A DNA stretch of 33,633 nt. Source: Acidovorax sp. (lineage in GTDB: Bacteria > Pseudomonadota > Gammaproteobacteria > Burkholderiales > Burkholderiaceae_C). This document shows positions 8,439-16,710 of this stretch, piece after piece (position 1 is the stretch's first letter; each line of letters opens with the position of its first letter). Location: contig JAUXZO010000054.1 in assembly GCA_030692685.1 (NCBI GenBank), forward strand, positions 1-33,633, given 5' to 3'. The notes under the pieces were generated by a model. The model was given only the letters and a program-made list of their open reading frames with translations, was not told where the DNA came from and made no database searches. A program made the position numbers and the translations under genes.

Positions 8439-9374
8439 CTAAAAAGGAGGCATCCCGACTGCCGAAGCGGCGTTTTCGATGGGCACGGCAAACCCAATGC
8501 CGATGAAGGTGCGTGCAGAGGTCGGGTTGAGGATGGCGGTGACGATGCCCACCACCTCGCCATCCATGGTGACCAACGGTCCCCCTGAATTGCCAGGGTT
8601 GGCTGCGGCATCGAACTGGATCAGGTTGCTGAGCTGGCGTTTTCCCTCGGGCGAGGTGAACTCCCGTTTGAGCCCCGACACCACACCCGCCGAAGCGGAT
8701 GGTCCGATACCGAACGGGAAGCCCACGGCCACCACCTGATCGCCAGCGCGCAGGTCTTGGGTGGACCGGATGGGCGCTGCCTCGAGATCGTCGGGCACCT
8801 TGTGTGCCTGCAGCACCGCCAGGTCGTTCTCGGGCTGCGCACCGGTAATGCTGGCGGTGGTTTCCAGCCCGTCGTGGAAGGTGATGGCAATGCGGTCTGA
8901 GCCCAGCACCACGTGCAGGTTGGTCAGGATGATTCCCTTGTCCACAATGACAACTCCGGTGCCCACGCCCCGTTCCACTTCTTCCTTGCCGTTTTTGCTG
9001 CGGCCGTAGCCCACCACACGCACCACAGACGGTGCAATCGCATCCACCGCGCGCGCGGCTGCCGAGGGCAGGGTGGTGGTCTCCAGCGTGCGTAGCACGG
9101 CGGCGTCGATGTCTTCCTGGGTGATCTTGCGGTCAGTAGGGCGCTGGTGCAGCCACAGGCTGGTGATGAGTAACGCGGCGAGCAGCAACACCACCGACCA
9201 CAAGGTGTGCAGGTGGCGTTTGGAGATGCTGGTCGCACCGGTCGGCGTCACGGGCGCTGCGGTTGGCAAGGCGTCGGCAAGGGCCTCTGCAGCGGTGGCG
9301 GCTATCGGTGCGGCTGCGCCCTGGGCGGGGCGGCGCGCATTGCGGGAGCTGCTGTAGAGGGCGGGCCGGGGCAT
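8439..9374 (-). CDS. Membrane-anchored HtrA/DegP-type serine protease without PDZ domain
   Basis: The 311-residue product has a cytoplasmic Ala/Pro-rich tail of about 55 residues, one membrane segment near 57-75 and a trypsin-like domain facing the periplasm. The catalytic triad is intact: His154 in TNLHVV, Asp184 in ENDLAVL and Ser263 in NPGNSGGPL. The chain ends shortly after the protease core (GFAVPIENAASAVGMPPF), so the PDZ domain usual for DegS/DegP/HtrA is missing. AAAGG seven bases before ATG 9374 supports the start. It is the first gene of the operon with moxR, DUF58 and vWA and is divergent from tatD. It may process or quality-control the membrane partner of the MoxR complex; that role is inference. 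Confidence 0.9.
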   Translation of the reverse strand: MPRPALYSSSRNARRPAQGAAAPIAATAAEALADALPTAAPVTPTGATSISKRHLHTLWSVVLLLAALLITSLWLHQRPTDRKITQEDIDAAVLRTLETTTLPSAAARAVDAIAPSVVRVVGYGRSKNGKEEVERGVGTGVVIVDKGIILTNLHVVLGSDRIAITFHDGLETTASITGAQPENDLAVLQAHKVPDDLEAAPIRSTQDLRAGDQVVAVGFPFGIGPSASAGVVSGLKREFTSPEGKRQLSNLIQFDAAANPGNSGGPLVTMDGEVVGIVTAILNPTSARTFIGIGFAVPIENAASAVGMPPF

Positions 9375-9474
9375 CCTGTCACCTTTACTTACGCCGCAAA
9401 CGGGCGCACGGTTTTACGGTAGCACGGATCGACGCCAAATGCACTTACAGGGTTTCATCGGGCATCATCCCAGC

Positions 9475-10299
9475 ATGACTGTATGGATCGATACCCACTG
9501 CCACCTGGATGCGCCCGAGTTTGATGCCGACCGCGACGCCGTGCGCGGCGCGGCGACCCGCCAAGGCGTAGGCCACTGTGTCATCCCTGCGGTGGAACGC
9601 AGCAACTGGGATACGGTTCGGTTATTGGCACACCAGTATGGGGATAGTTATGCGCTGGGGATCCATCCGCTGTACACGGGGCGTGCCGACGATGGTGATG
9701 TTGCGTTGCTCGCCGAAATGTTGAGGCAGCACGTTGCTGATCCGCGCCTGGTAGCCATTGGCGAGATCGGACTCGACTACTTTGTGCCGGGGCTGGACCC
9801 GGTGCGGCAAGAGCGCTTTTACCGCGCCCAGTTGCAGCTGGCCCGCCGGTTTGACCTGCCCGTGATCTTGCATGTGCGCCGCTCTGCGGACAAGTTGCTC
9901 AAGGGGTTGCGCGACTTGCCTGTACAAGGCGGAATTGCCCATGCGTTCAACGGCAGTCTGCAGCAGGCAAAAGCGTTTGTGGATATGGGCTTCAAACTCG
10001 GGTTTGGAGGCGCTGCCACGTACGACCGCGCTCTGCAGTTGCGTCGTCTGGCGGCCGAACTGCCCGCCGATGCCTTGGTGCTGGAAACCGACGCGCCTGA
10101 TATCCCTCCTCACTGGCTGTATGTCACGGCTGCGGAGCGATCCGCAGGGCATCCGCAGGGGCGCAATGCGCCGGCAGAGTTACCGCGCATCGCGGAGCAG
10201 GTGGCCCAGCTGCGCGGCGAGCCCTTGGACCAGTTGGCCCAGACCACCACACGCAATGCGGTGTCGGCCTTGCCCAGGCTGGCGGGGCTGGTGCTTTGA
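9475..10299 (+). CDS. tatD: TatD-family metal-dependent hydrolase
   Basis: The 274-residue product is a TIM-barrel metallohydrolase of the TatD family (3'-5' DNase activity is known for several members). Metal-ligand motifs are all present: DTHCHLD at residues 6-12, GEIGLDY (metal-binding Glu), LHVRR, AHAFNGS and ETDAPDIPPHW. The start ATG 9475 gives the usual family beginning MTVWIDTHCHLD; an upstream ATG at 9439 would add twelve atypical residues and is rejected. It is divergent from the protease operon across about 100 bases. It appears to be a single transcription unit, with a 189-base spacer to the next gene. Confidence 0.92.
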   Translation: MTVWIDTHCHLDAPEFDADRDAVRGAATRQGVGHCVIPAVERSNWDTVRLLAHQYGDSYALGIHPLYTGRADDGDVALLAEMLRQHVADPRLVAIGEIGLDYFVPGLDPVRQERFYRAQLQLARRFDLPVILHVRRSADKLLKGLRDLPVQGGIAHAFNGSLQQAKAFVDMGFKLGFGGAATYDRALQLRRLAAELPADALVLETDAPDIPPHWLYVTAAERSAGHPQGRNAPAELPRIAEQVAQLRGEPLDQLAQTTTRNAVSALPRLAGLVL

Positions 10300-10354
10300 T
10301 GGGGCTTTGATCGGCCGGGGAAATCATCACCGCAGTGTCTCTGCAGCGACATCA

Positions 10355-10381
10355 GCAAGCCATTTGCAAGCCATTTGCAAG
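10355..10381 (+). repeat. Short tandem repeat, 11-base unit
   Basis: GCAAGCCATTT occurs twice in tandem, followed by a partial third unit GCAAG. It sits in the 189-base spacer between tatD and the DUF2062 gene; nothing else is recognised in that spacer. The copies are identical, which suggests recent slippage. Confidence 0.6.
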
Positions 10382-10488
10382 TGTATGGAAGGGGCAATAC
10401 GGGGTCGGTAGTATTTGACCGGTTGCGCCAACAACCAACGTACCCCGTGCACCCCGTGGGTGGCCCTTGATAGACCTTTGAACACCCG

Positions 10489-11058
10489 ATGAAACGACGC
10501 CTGCTTGGCTTGATGCCCACACCTGAAGCGCTGCGCAGAAACCGCTGGCTGCGCTGGTTGGGCCCCGCTTTGCACCACCCCCGTCTGTGGCACATGAGCC
10601 GCCGTGGCATTGCCATGGGCATGGCGCTGGGTGTGTTCTTCGGTTTGCTCATCCCGATTGCCCAGATCCCTTTTGCAGCCGGGGCTGCTGTGGTGCTGCG
10701 TGCCAACGTACCTGCGGCGGTGGCCAGCACGCTCGTGACGAATCCCGTTACCTTTGGCCCCGTCTACTACGCCGCGTGGCGACTTGGCAGCGCAATTTTG
10801 GGCGAGCCCGTGCGCCCAGGTGAGGAGCCCCCACTGCCTGACGCCGAATTGGAAGCGTCGCCCGAGCAAGGGTGGTGGGAGACGCTGGTGCAGCGCCTGC
10901 GCAGTGTGGGCAAACCCTTGATGCTGGGGCTGGCGCTGGTGGCGACTGGTGTGGGGTTGCTCACCTACCTGCTGGTGACGTGGATCTGGTTTGTGAAGGT
11001 GAAATGGTCCCGCCGCAAACGGCGTACACGCATCGGGCTGGGTGCCGACAACCCGTGA
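10489..11058 (+). CDS. DUF2062 membrane protein
   Basis: The 189-residue product has the DUF2062 pattern: a basic N-terminus (MKRRLLGLMPTPEALRRNRW), then GIAMGMALGVFFGLLIPIAQ, an Ala-rich hydrophobic segment and TNPVTFGPVYYAAWRLG. A last membrane segment lies near residues 141-168, followed by a strongly basic tail. DUF2062 proteins are small inner-membrane proteins of unknown role. No strong Shine-Dalgarno precedes ATG 10489. It converges on the GntP-type permease gene with only 10 bases between the stop codons, leaving no room for an intergenic terminator. Confidence 0.85.
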   Translation: MKRRLLGLMPTPEALRRNRWLRWLGPALHHPRLWHMSRRGIAMGMALGVFFGLLIPIAQIPFAAGAAVVLRANVPAAVASTLVTNPVTFGPVYYAAWRLGSAILGEPVRPGEEPPLPDAELEASPEQGWWETLVQRLRSVGKPLMLGLALVATGVGLLTYLLVTWIWFVKVKWSRRKRRTRIGLGADNP

Positions 11059-11068
11059 GCTCGGGCCG

Positions 11069-12496
11069 TCAGAACGACCCCAGCGCGGAGCCCAGGGCCA
11101 CTACCACCACCAATGCCACCAGCGGTATGGCCACGGCCACCACAAAGATGTCGAGGTAGGACTGCCGGTGGCTCAGCTTGCAGATCGACAGCAGGGTTAT
11201 CACTGCGCCGTTGTGGGGCAAGGCGTCAAGCCCGCCCGTGGCGATGGCCGTGACCCTGTGCAACAGCTCGGGCGAGATCCCTGCCGCATCGCCCATGGCC
11301 AGCCATGCGGCCCCCAGCGTCTGCAGTGCGATGCTCATACCACCCGATGCCGACCCGGTAATACCGGCCAGCACATTGACCGCGATGGACAGTGAAATCA
11401 GCGGATTGCCAGGTGCGATGCCCAGCACCGCGTCCCGGATCAGGCCAAACCCGGCCAGCGAAGCGATGACAGCCCCATACCCGACCTGCGAGGCCGTGTT
11501 CATCAGCGGCAGCACCGCTGCGCTGGCACCATCGCCCAGCGTGTCTTTGAGCCGTGGCAGCCGCGGCCGCTCCAGCACCACCAGCAGCACGATGGCGCCA
11601 AACAGCGCCGCTGTGACCGCCCACAGCCCGCGCACAGCCTGCACGGTGGTGGCACCAAACTTCGCTTGCGCCAGGTAATGGGTATCCATGGCCGGAAAAA
11701 ACCAGGTTGACAACGCATAGTTGAGTACGATCACCAGTGCGATGGGTGCCATGGCCCTCGCAAAGGGCGGGGTGGCAAAGGCGGTCTCTGTGGGTAGAGC
11801 GCTTGGCGCATCGCGTTCGGAGCGCGGTGTATTTGTGACCGGTGCGTCATCGGCGTCGTAGCCTTCGCCCCGAGACTGGGCCGAAGCGGCACGCGCCAGC
11901 AGCCACCAACTGCCCAGGCCCACCATCACGGCCCCCGCAATGAGGCCAAGGCCCGGTGCTGCAAAAGGGGTCGTGCCGAAGAACGGCATGGGAATCGCGT
12001 TTTGAATGGCGGGGGTGCCTGGCAACGCCGTCATGGTGAACGTGAACGCCCCCAGCGCAATGGTGGCTGGCATCAGGCGCCGCGGCAGCTTGGCCTGCTG
12101 GAACAAGGCTGCCGCGATGGGATACACCGCAAATGCGACGACGAACAGCGACACACCGCCATACGTCAGTACCGCACAGGCCGCCACAATGGCCACCAAT
12201 GCCCGTTCGACCCCCAGCACCCCCACAATGCCCTGCGCAATGGCGCTGGCTGACCCGCAGGCTTCCATGAGTTTGCCAAACACTGCGCCCAGCAGAAAAA
12301 GGGGGAAGAATGCCACCACGAACCCGCCCAATGCCGGCATGAAGACCTGGGTGTAACTGGCCATGAGAGGCGCATCGGCGCTGAACAATGTGGCCACCAG
12401 TGCCATCAACGGGGCCAGCAGCAACACGCTTACCCCGCGGTAGGCCAGAGCGATCAGCAGGCTGAGAGAGACAAGAATGCCGAGGATACTGGTCAT
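11069..12496 (-). CDS. GntP-family permease
   Basis: The 475-residue product is a polytopic transporter of the GntP family, which carries gluconate, hydroxybutyrate, citrate or similar organic anions by proton symport. It has about 12 hydrophobic segments, starting MTSILGILVSLSLLIALAYRG. Family-like stretches are GAVFGKLMEACGSA, LTYGGVSLFVVAFAVYP, ALPGTPAIQNAIPMPFFGT and, near the C-terminus, GSASGGMSIALQTLG and ATGGLDALPHNGAVITLL. A polar loop of about 50 residues separates the two halves. The frame stays open to 12793, but the extra residues are not membrane-like and would run over the divergent promoter region. ATG 12496 fits the family, although its ribosome-binding site is weak. Substrate is not predictable; hydroxybutyrate-type is one possibility. 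Confidence 0.85.
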   Translation of the reverse strand: MTSILGILVSLSLLIALAYRGVSVLLLAPLMALVATLFSADAPLMASYTQVFMPALGGFVVAFFPLFLLGAVFGKLMEACGSASAIAQGIVGVLGVERALVAIVAACAVLTYGGVSLFVVAFAVYPIAAALFQQAKLPRRLMPATIALGAFTFTMTALPGTPAIQNAIPMPFFGTTPFAAPGLGLIAGAVMVGLGSWWLLARAASAQSRGEGYDADDAPVTNTPRSERDAPSALPTETAFATPPFARAMAPIALVIVLNYALSTWFFPAMDTHYLAQAKFGATTVQAVRGLWAVTAALFGAIVLLVVLERPRLPRLKDTLGDGASAAVLPLMNTASQVGYGAVIASLAGFGLIRDAVLGIAPGNPLISLSIAVNVLAGITGSASGGMSIALQTLGAAWLAMGDAAGISPELLHRVTAIATGGLDALPHNGAVITLLSICKLSHRQSYLDIFVVAVAIPLVALVVVVALGSALGSF

Positions 12497-12565
12497 GAAG
12501 AAATGTGGGGCGCGTTGTGCGTGCTGAAAAGACGTTTCATCGTACGGCCCGCGAGGTGCTGCTTC

Positions 12566-12614
12566 TTGATGCATATCAAGACCCGGGTTTGAAGCCCTTC
12601 CCATAACGGCCTGG
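12566..12614 (+). promoter_or_regulatory. FNR/Anr-type box and class II promoter for the antiporter-stress operon
   Basis: TTGATGCATATCAA at 12566-12579 is a perfect FNR/Anr/Dnr consensus palindrome (TTGAT-N4-ATCAA). Its centre is 12572.5. A -10-like hexamer CATAAC lies at 12602-12607, which puts the transcription start near 12614 and the box at -41.5, the exact geometry of an FNR class II activated promoter. The mirror-image position for the divergent GntP gene (about 12538-12543) has no -10-like sequence, so the site points to the plus strand. AAAGGGAG precedes ATG 12714. The site and spacing are seen directly; oxygen control is inference from the CRP/FNR family. Confidence 0.72.
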
Positions 12615-12713
12615 GCCTGACACATTTGCAGTGAGCGGGTTGCAGCGCTGGGTTGCAGCCCCGCCCAAAACTCCAACCTCCGCGGTCCCCATTCATTCTC
12701 GTCAAAGGGAGAC

Positions 12714-14447
12714 ATGAGCATCGACACACTTTCTGCTGCCTCCGCCTCCACGGTTTCGTGTGAAGAGTGGTTGTGCCTGCCTTTGCTGCTCAAAGAGCCA
12801 TTCGCCGAGTTCGCAGCCCTGCTTTTGGTTTGCGCACTGGTGGGCGCGTTGTTTGTGCGCCTGCGCCAGCCTGTACTGATTGCCTACATCGTAGTGGGTG
12901 TGGCTGCAGGCCCTGCAGGTTTTGGGCTGGTGCAGGCACACGACCAGGTGGATCTGTTGGCCCAGATCGGCGTAGCGGTGCTGCTGTTTGTGGTGGGGCT
13001 CAAGCTCGATCTGCAGCATGTCCGCCACATTGGCCCCGTAGCGCTCGCCACCGGCTTGGGGCAGCTTGTGTTCACCATCGTGTTTGGGTTTGTCTTGGTG
13101 TTGCTTTTGGGCAAGGGTTGGGTTGAGGCGCTGTATGTAGCGGTGGCACTGACGTTCTCTAGCACGATCATCATCGTCAAGCTGCTGTCCGACAAGCGCG
13201 AGCTGGATTCGCTGCACGGGCGCATTGCCGTGGGGTTCCTCATCGTGCAGGATTTGGCGGTGGTATTGGCCATGATGGCAGTGAGCACCCTGCGCGCGGT
13301 AGAGGGCGCTGACGGTTCCGCCGATCACGCAACGGTGGTGGTGTCGCTGCTGGGGCGACTGTTGGCGGTGGCTGCGCTCATGTTTGTGTTGATGCGTTGG
13401 GTGCTGCCGCGTGCCATCGCGCTGATGGCACGTTCGCAAGAACTGCTGCTGCTCTTTGGTGTGGCTTGGGGCATCGCCCTCGCGGCGCTGGGAGAATCCG
13501 TCGGGTTCAGCAAAGAAGCAGGCGCTTTTCTGGCGGGATTTTCGCTGGCGTCCACGCCGTACCGCGAAGCGCTCAGCGCCCGCCTGACCGGGCTGCGCGA
13601 TTTTTTGTTGCTGTTCTTTTTTATCGATCTGGGATCCAAGCTGGACTTTTCGAGTCTGGGCGCCGAGGTGGTGCCGGCGGCGGTGTTGTCGACTTTTGTG
13701 CTGATTGGCAACCCGCTCATTGTGATGGCGATCATGGGTTACATGGGGTATCGCAAGCGCACTGGGTTCATGGCCGGGCTCACGGTAGCGCAGATCAGCG
13801 AGTTTTCCATCGTGTTTGTGGCGATGGGGATTTCGCTGGAGCACGTGGGCGTCAGCGCGCTAAGCCTGACCACCCTGGTGGGTGTGGTCACCATCACGCT
13901 GTCCACCTACATGATCTTGTATTCGCAGCCTTTGTATGAACGGTTGATGCCCTGGTTGTCAGTATTTGAACGAAAACGTCCGTTTCGGGAGCTGGCAGTG
14001 GAGCAACAACCACGCAGCGGTGCCGATGTGCAGGTGGTGGTTGTGGGGCTGGGGCGCTATGGAGCCCGGCTGCTGAATCGCCTGGGTGAAGCAGGCACCG
14101 CGGCGCTGGGCGTGGACTTTGACCCCGAAGCCGTGCGCACCCTGCGCAAAAAGGGATTGCCCGTGCGTTTTGGAGACGGCGAGGACCCGGACTTCATGGA
14201 AACGCTGCCCCTGGCGGAGGTTCGCTGGGTAGTCAGCAGCCTGCCTCAGTGGGAGTCGAACCGGGCGCTGTTGAGCGCGCTGCAGGCCGCAGGCTATCGC
14301 GGGCGCGTGGCCGCTGTGGTGCGTGATGCCGCGCATGGCCGCCTGCTCAAGGCCGCCGGCGTGGCCATGGTGCTCAACCCCTTTGATGATGCGGCGGATC
14401 ATGCTGCGCGCGAACTCTCGGCATTGCTGGCTGATCGGGAGAATTGA
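12714..14447 (+). CDS. CPA2-family cation/proton antiporter with TrkA-N domain (KefB/C-like)
   Basis: The 577-residue product has an N-terminal membrane domain of about 12 helices (residues about 25-400) with the CPA2 pattern: IAYIVVGVAAGPAGFG, ALTFSSTIIIVKLL, FLIVQDLAVVLAM and GAFLAGFSLAST. A cytosolic RCK/TrkA-N domain follows, with the nucleotide-binding motif VVVVGLGRYGARLLNRLG near residues 440-457. Such proteins exchange K+ or Na+ for H+ and are gated by nucleotides or redox ligands. A strong AAAGGGAG ribosome-binding site precedes ATG 12714. It is the first gene of a six-gene run behind the FNR-type promoter. Its stop codon overlaps the start of the universal stress gene by one base. 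Confidence 0.92.
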   Translation: MSIDTLSAASASTVSCEEWLCLPLLLKEPFAEFAALLLVCALVGALFVRLRQPVLIAYIVVGVAAGPAGFGLVQAHDQVDLLAQIGVAVLLFVVGLKLDLQHVRHIGPVALATGLGQLVFTIVFGFVLVLLLGKGWVEALYVAVALTFSSTIIIVKLLSDKRELDSLHGRIAVGFLIVQDLAVVLAMMAVSTLRAVEGADGSADHATVVVSLLGRLLAVAALMFVLMRWVLPRAIALMARSQELLLLFGVAWGIALAALGESVGFSKEAGAFLAGFSLASTPYREALSARLTGLRDFLLLFFFIDLGSKLDFSSLGAEVVPAAVLSTFVLIGNPLIVMAIMGYMGYRKRTGFMAGLTVAQISEFSIVFVAMGISLEHVGVSALSLTTLVGVVTITLSTYMILYSQPLYERLMPWLSVFERKRPFRELAVEQQPRSGADVQVVVVGLGRYGARLLNRLGEAGTAALGVDFDPEAVRTLRKKGLPVRFGDGEDPDFMETLPLAEVRWVVSSLPQWESNRALLSALQAAGYRGRVAAVVRDAAHGRLLKAAGVAMVLNPFDDAADHAARELSALLADREN

Positions 14448-15367
14448 TGATGCCTTCGCCCCTTCCTCTGACACCCCTGCGCTCGGTGCTGTGCGCGACG
14501 GACCTCGAATCGGACTCCGGTTGTGCCGTTGCACGCGCAACATGGCTGGCCCGACAACACGGTGCGGAACTGCATGCGCTACACGTGGTGGGTGGTTCGG
14601 CTATGGACTCCTTGCGGCAGTGGCTGGGCGCTGAGTCATCTGCAGAGCAGGCGCTGGTTGCCCGTGCACGGGATGATCTGAACAAGATGTTGGCGCCCGT
14701 GCTGCATGCCGCTGGCGTCCGCGCCCACGCCGTGGTGTTGACGGGGGCTGTGCCTGACCAGGTGATAGCGGCGGCGCACCGTGTGGGGGCAGAGTTGCTG
14801 GTGGTGGGAGCAGGGCGGACCAAAGTGCTGCGCCGCGTGGTGCTGGGTTCCACCGCAGACCGCCTGCTGCGCCGGGGACACCGTCCGGTGCTGGTGGCCA
14901 GGCAGGCTGCGGTGGGCGACTATGCCCGCGTTCTGGTGGCTGTGGATTTTTCGTGTTGGAGTCCCGGGTGCCTGGCCTGGGCACAGCGCATCGCGCCGCA
15001 GGCCCATTGCGTGCTGCATCACGTGTGGAGTGTTCCGTTTGAAGAAAAGCTGCGGTTTGCTGGCGTGGATGAGGCAACGGTACAGGCGTACGAACAGGCA
15101 GCCCAGGCCGCTGCCCATCGCCGCTTGCATGACCTCGCCGCGCAAGCGGGCCTCAGTGCCTCGGCATGGACCCCCAGTCTCGTGCGCGGGGACGCGGGGC
15201 TGGCCACCGTGCAGTCGGCGCAAGAGCTGGACTGCGATCTCATCGTGATCGGAAAACATGGTGGGAACGCCGCACAGGATTTGCTCCTCGGCAGCGTCAC
15301 GCGCCAGATCCTTTGCGAATCAATGCAGGATGTTCTCGTCACCACGCAGGCCGCGCATACGCCATGA
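14447..15367 (+). CDS. Two-domain universal stress protein
   Basis: The 306-residue product has two UspA domains. The first is about residues 10-150 (starts RSVLCATDLESDSG), the second about 155-300 (starts ARVLVAVDFSCWSP). The second carries the ATP-binding motif G-2x-G-9x-G-S (GKHG, then GS). In the first, the glycines are present but the spacing is off by one (GAG, then ten residues, then GST), so it may not bind ATP the same way. ATG 14447 overlaps the antiporter stop; ATG 14450 is equally possible, and a TTG at 14444 is less likely. GGGAG at 14437-14441 serves either. Tandem universal stress proteins are typical members of Anr/FNR regulons, which agrees with the upstream box. Confidence 0.93.
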   Translation: MMPSPLPLTPLRSVLCATDLESDSGCAVARATWLARQHGAELHALHVVGGSAMDSLRQWLGAESSAEQALVARARDDLNKMLAPVLHAAGVRAHAVVLTGAVPDQVIAAAHRVGAELLVVGAGRTKVLRRVVLGSTADRLLRRGHRPVLVARQAAVGDYARVLVAVDFSCWSPGCLAWAQRIAPQAHCVLHHVWSVPFEEKLRFAGVDEATVQAYEQAAQAAAHRRLHDLAAQAGLSASAWTPSLVRGDAGLATVQSAQELDCDLIVIGKHGGNAAQDLLLGSVTRQILCESMQDVLVTTQAAHTP

Positions 15368-16710
15368 ATGCTGGCGCGCGGTTGGCCGCGTGTATCGCAC
15401 TGGCGGCACTGGTGGCGTGGTGGGCCCCGCCCGAAGGCCAACTGCAACTGGGCCTTGCGCTGTTTGTGTTGATTGGTGGGCTGTGGGTGACGCAGGCGCT
15501 GCCGCTGGCGGTGACAGCGTTGGCCGTGCCGCTGTTGGTCGTGCTGACGGGGCTGATGCCTGTGCGGCAGGCGTTGGCACCGTTTGCACATCCGGTGATT
15601 TTTCTGTTTCTGGGAGGCTTTGCGCTGGGCGCGGCCTTGTCCCGCCACGGCATCGACCGGGCCCTGGCACACGGTGTACTGCGTCTGGCCCGCGGGCACC
15701 GGTTGACGGCGGTGCTGTTGCTGGGCGGCCTCTGCGCCGTGATGTCCATGTGGATGAGCAACACGGCCACCGCGGCCATGATGGTGCCCCTGGCGCTGGG
15801 TCTGCTGCACCGTGACGACGGAGACCCGGCGCAAGCTGCAGGTCCACGCGAGCAGGCGTTCGTTTTGCTTGTGCTGGCCTACAGCGCCAGCATTGGAGGA
15901 ATCGCCACCCTCGTAGGCAGTCCGCCCAATGCCATTGTTGCAGCACAAATGGGCATTGGTTTTGCACAGTGGATGCGCTTGGCCTTGCCCATGGCGCTCT
16001 TGTTGTGGCCGCTCATGGTCCTGGTGCTGTATACCGTCCTGCGGCCCGCGCTGGGTGGTCGCGTTGCAGTGGCGACAGAGTCAATGGAGTGGACCCGGGA
16101 GCGTTGCCTTGTTGTGATCATTTTTGGTTTTACCGCCGTGGGCTGGGTGGGCGGGGTGCCGCTCGCTGCCCATTTGGGTGTCGAATCCGACATTGACACG
16201 GTGGTGGCGCTCCTGGCCATCGTGGCGCTGGCGCTGGCCGGGGTTCTGGGCTGGAAAGATATCGAACGGAACACCCAGTGGGGGGTGCTGTTGCTGTTTG
16301 GGGGAGGACTCGCGCTCAGCGAAGTCATGGCCGCGACGGGCGCTAGTGGTTATCTGGCAGCGGCCTTAGTGGCGGGCTTCGAGCAAGCGTCGGTTGCGGT
16401 GCTGTTGGTGGCCATGGTCGTATTTGTGGTTTTGTTGACAGAAATCGTGAGCAACACCGCCAGTGCGGCGTTGTTGTTGCCGGTTTTTCTTCCCGTCGCC
16501 GTAGCCATGGGGCTGCCTCCCGTTGCCGTTGGAACCGCGATTGCGGTGGCGGCATCTTGCGCTTTCATGCTGCCTGTGGCCACCCCACCCAACGCCATTG
16601 TCTTTTCGACTGGCCTTGTTCCCCAGGGCACCATGATGCGATGCGGTTTATGGCTCAACGCTGTGTGCATTGTCACAATCACGGCCATGGCTTTGTGGGG
16701 TTGGGCATGA
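15364..16710 (+). CDS. SLC13/DASS-family Na+/anion symporter
   Basis: The 448-residue product is a polytopic symporter of the divalent anion:Na+ family, which moves dicarboxylates, sulfate or similar anions with sodium. The two inverted-repeat SNT motifs are intact: MSNTATAAMMVPLAL in the first half and EIVSNTASAALLLP in the second. The matching loops SPPNAIVAAQMG and TPPNAIVFSTG are also present. ATG 15364 overlaps the stress-protein stop in an ATGA arrangement; a longer frame from 15166 would overlap that gene by 200 bases and is rejected. The substrate cannot be told from sequence. Tight coupling to a stress protein and to a phosphate transporter suggests a shared physiological signal. Confidence 0.9.
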   Translation: MNAGARLAACIALAALVAWWAPPEGQLQLGLALFVLIGGLWVTQALPLAVTALAVPLLVVLTGLMPVRQALAPFAHPVIFLFLGGFALGAALSRHGIDRALAHGVLRLARGHRLTAVLLLGGLCAVMSMWMSNTATAAMMVPLALGLLHRDDGDPAQAAGPREQAFVLLVLAYSASIGGIATLVGSPPNAIVAAQMGIGFAQWMRLALPMALLLWPLMVLVLYTVLRPALGGRVAVATESMEWTRERCLVVIIFGFTAVGWVGGVPLAAHLGVESDIDTVVALLAIVALALAGVLGWKDIERNTQWGVLLLFGGGLALSEVMAATGASGYLAAALVAGFEQASVAVLLVAMVVFVVLLTEIVSNTASAALLLPVFLPVAVAMGLPPVAVGTAIAVAASCAFMLPVATPPNAIVFSTGLVPQGTMMRCGLWLNAVCIVTITAMALWGWA

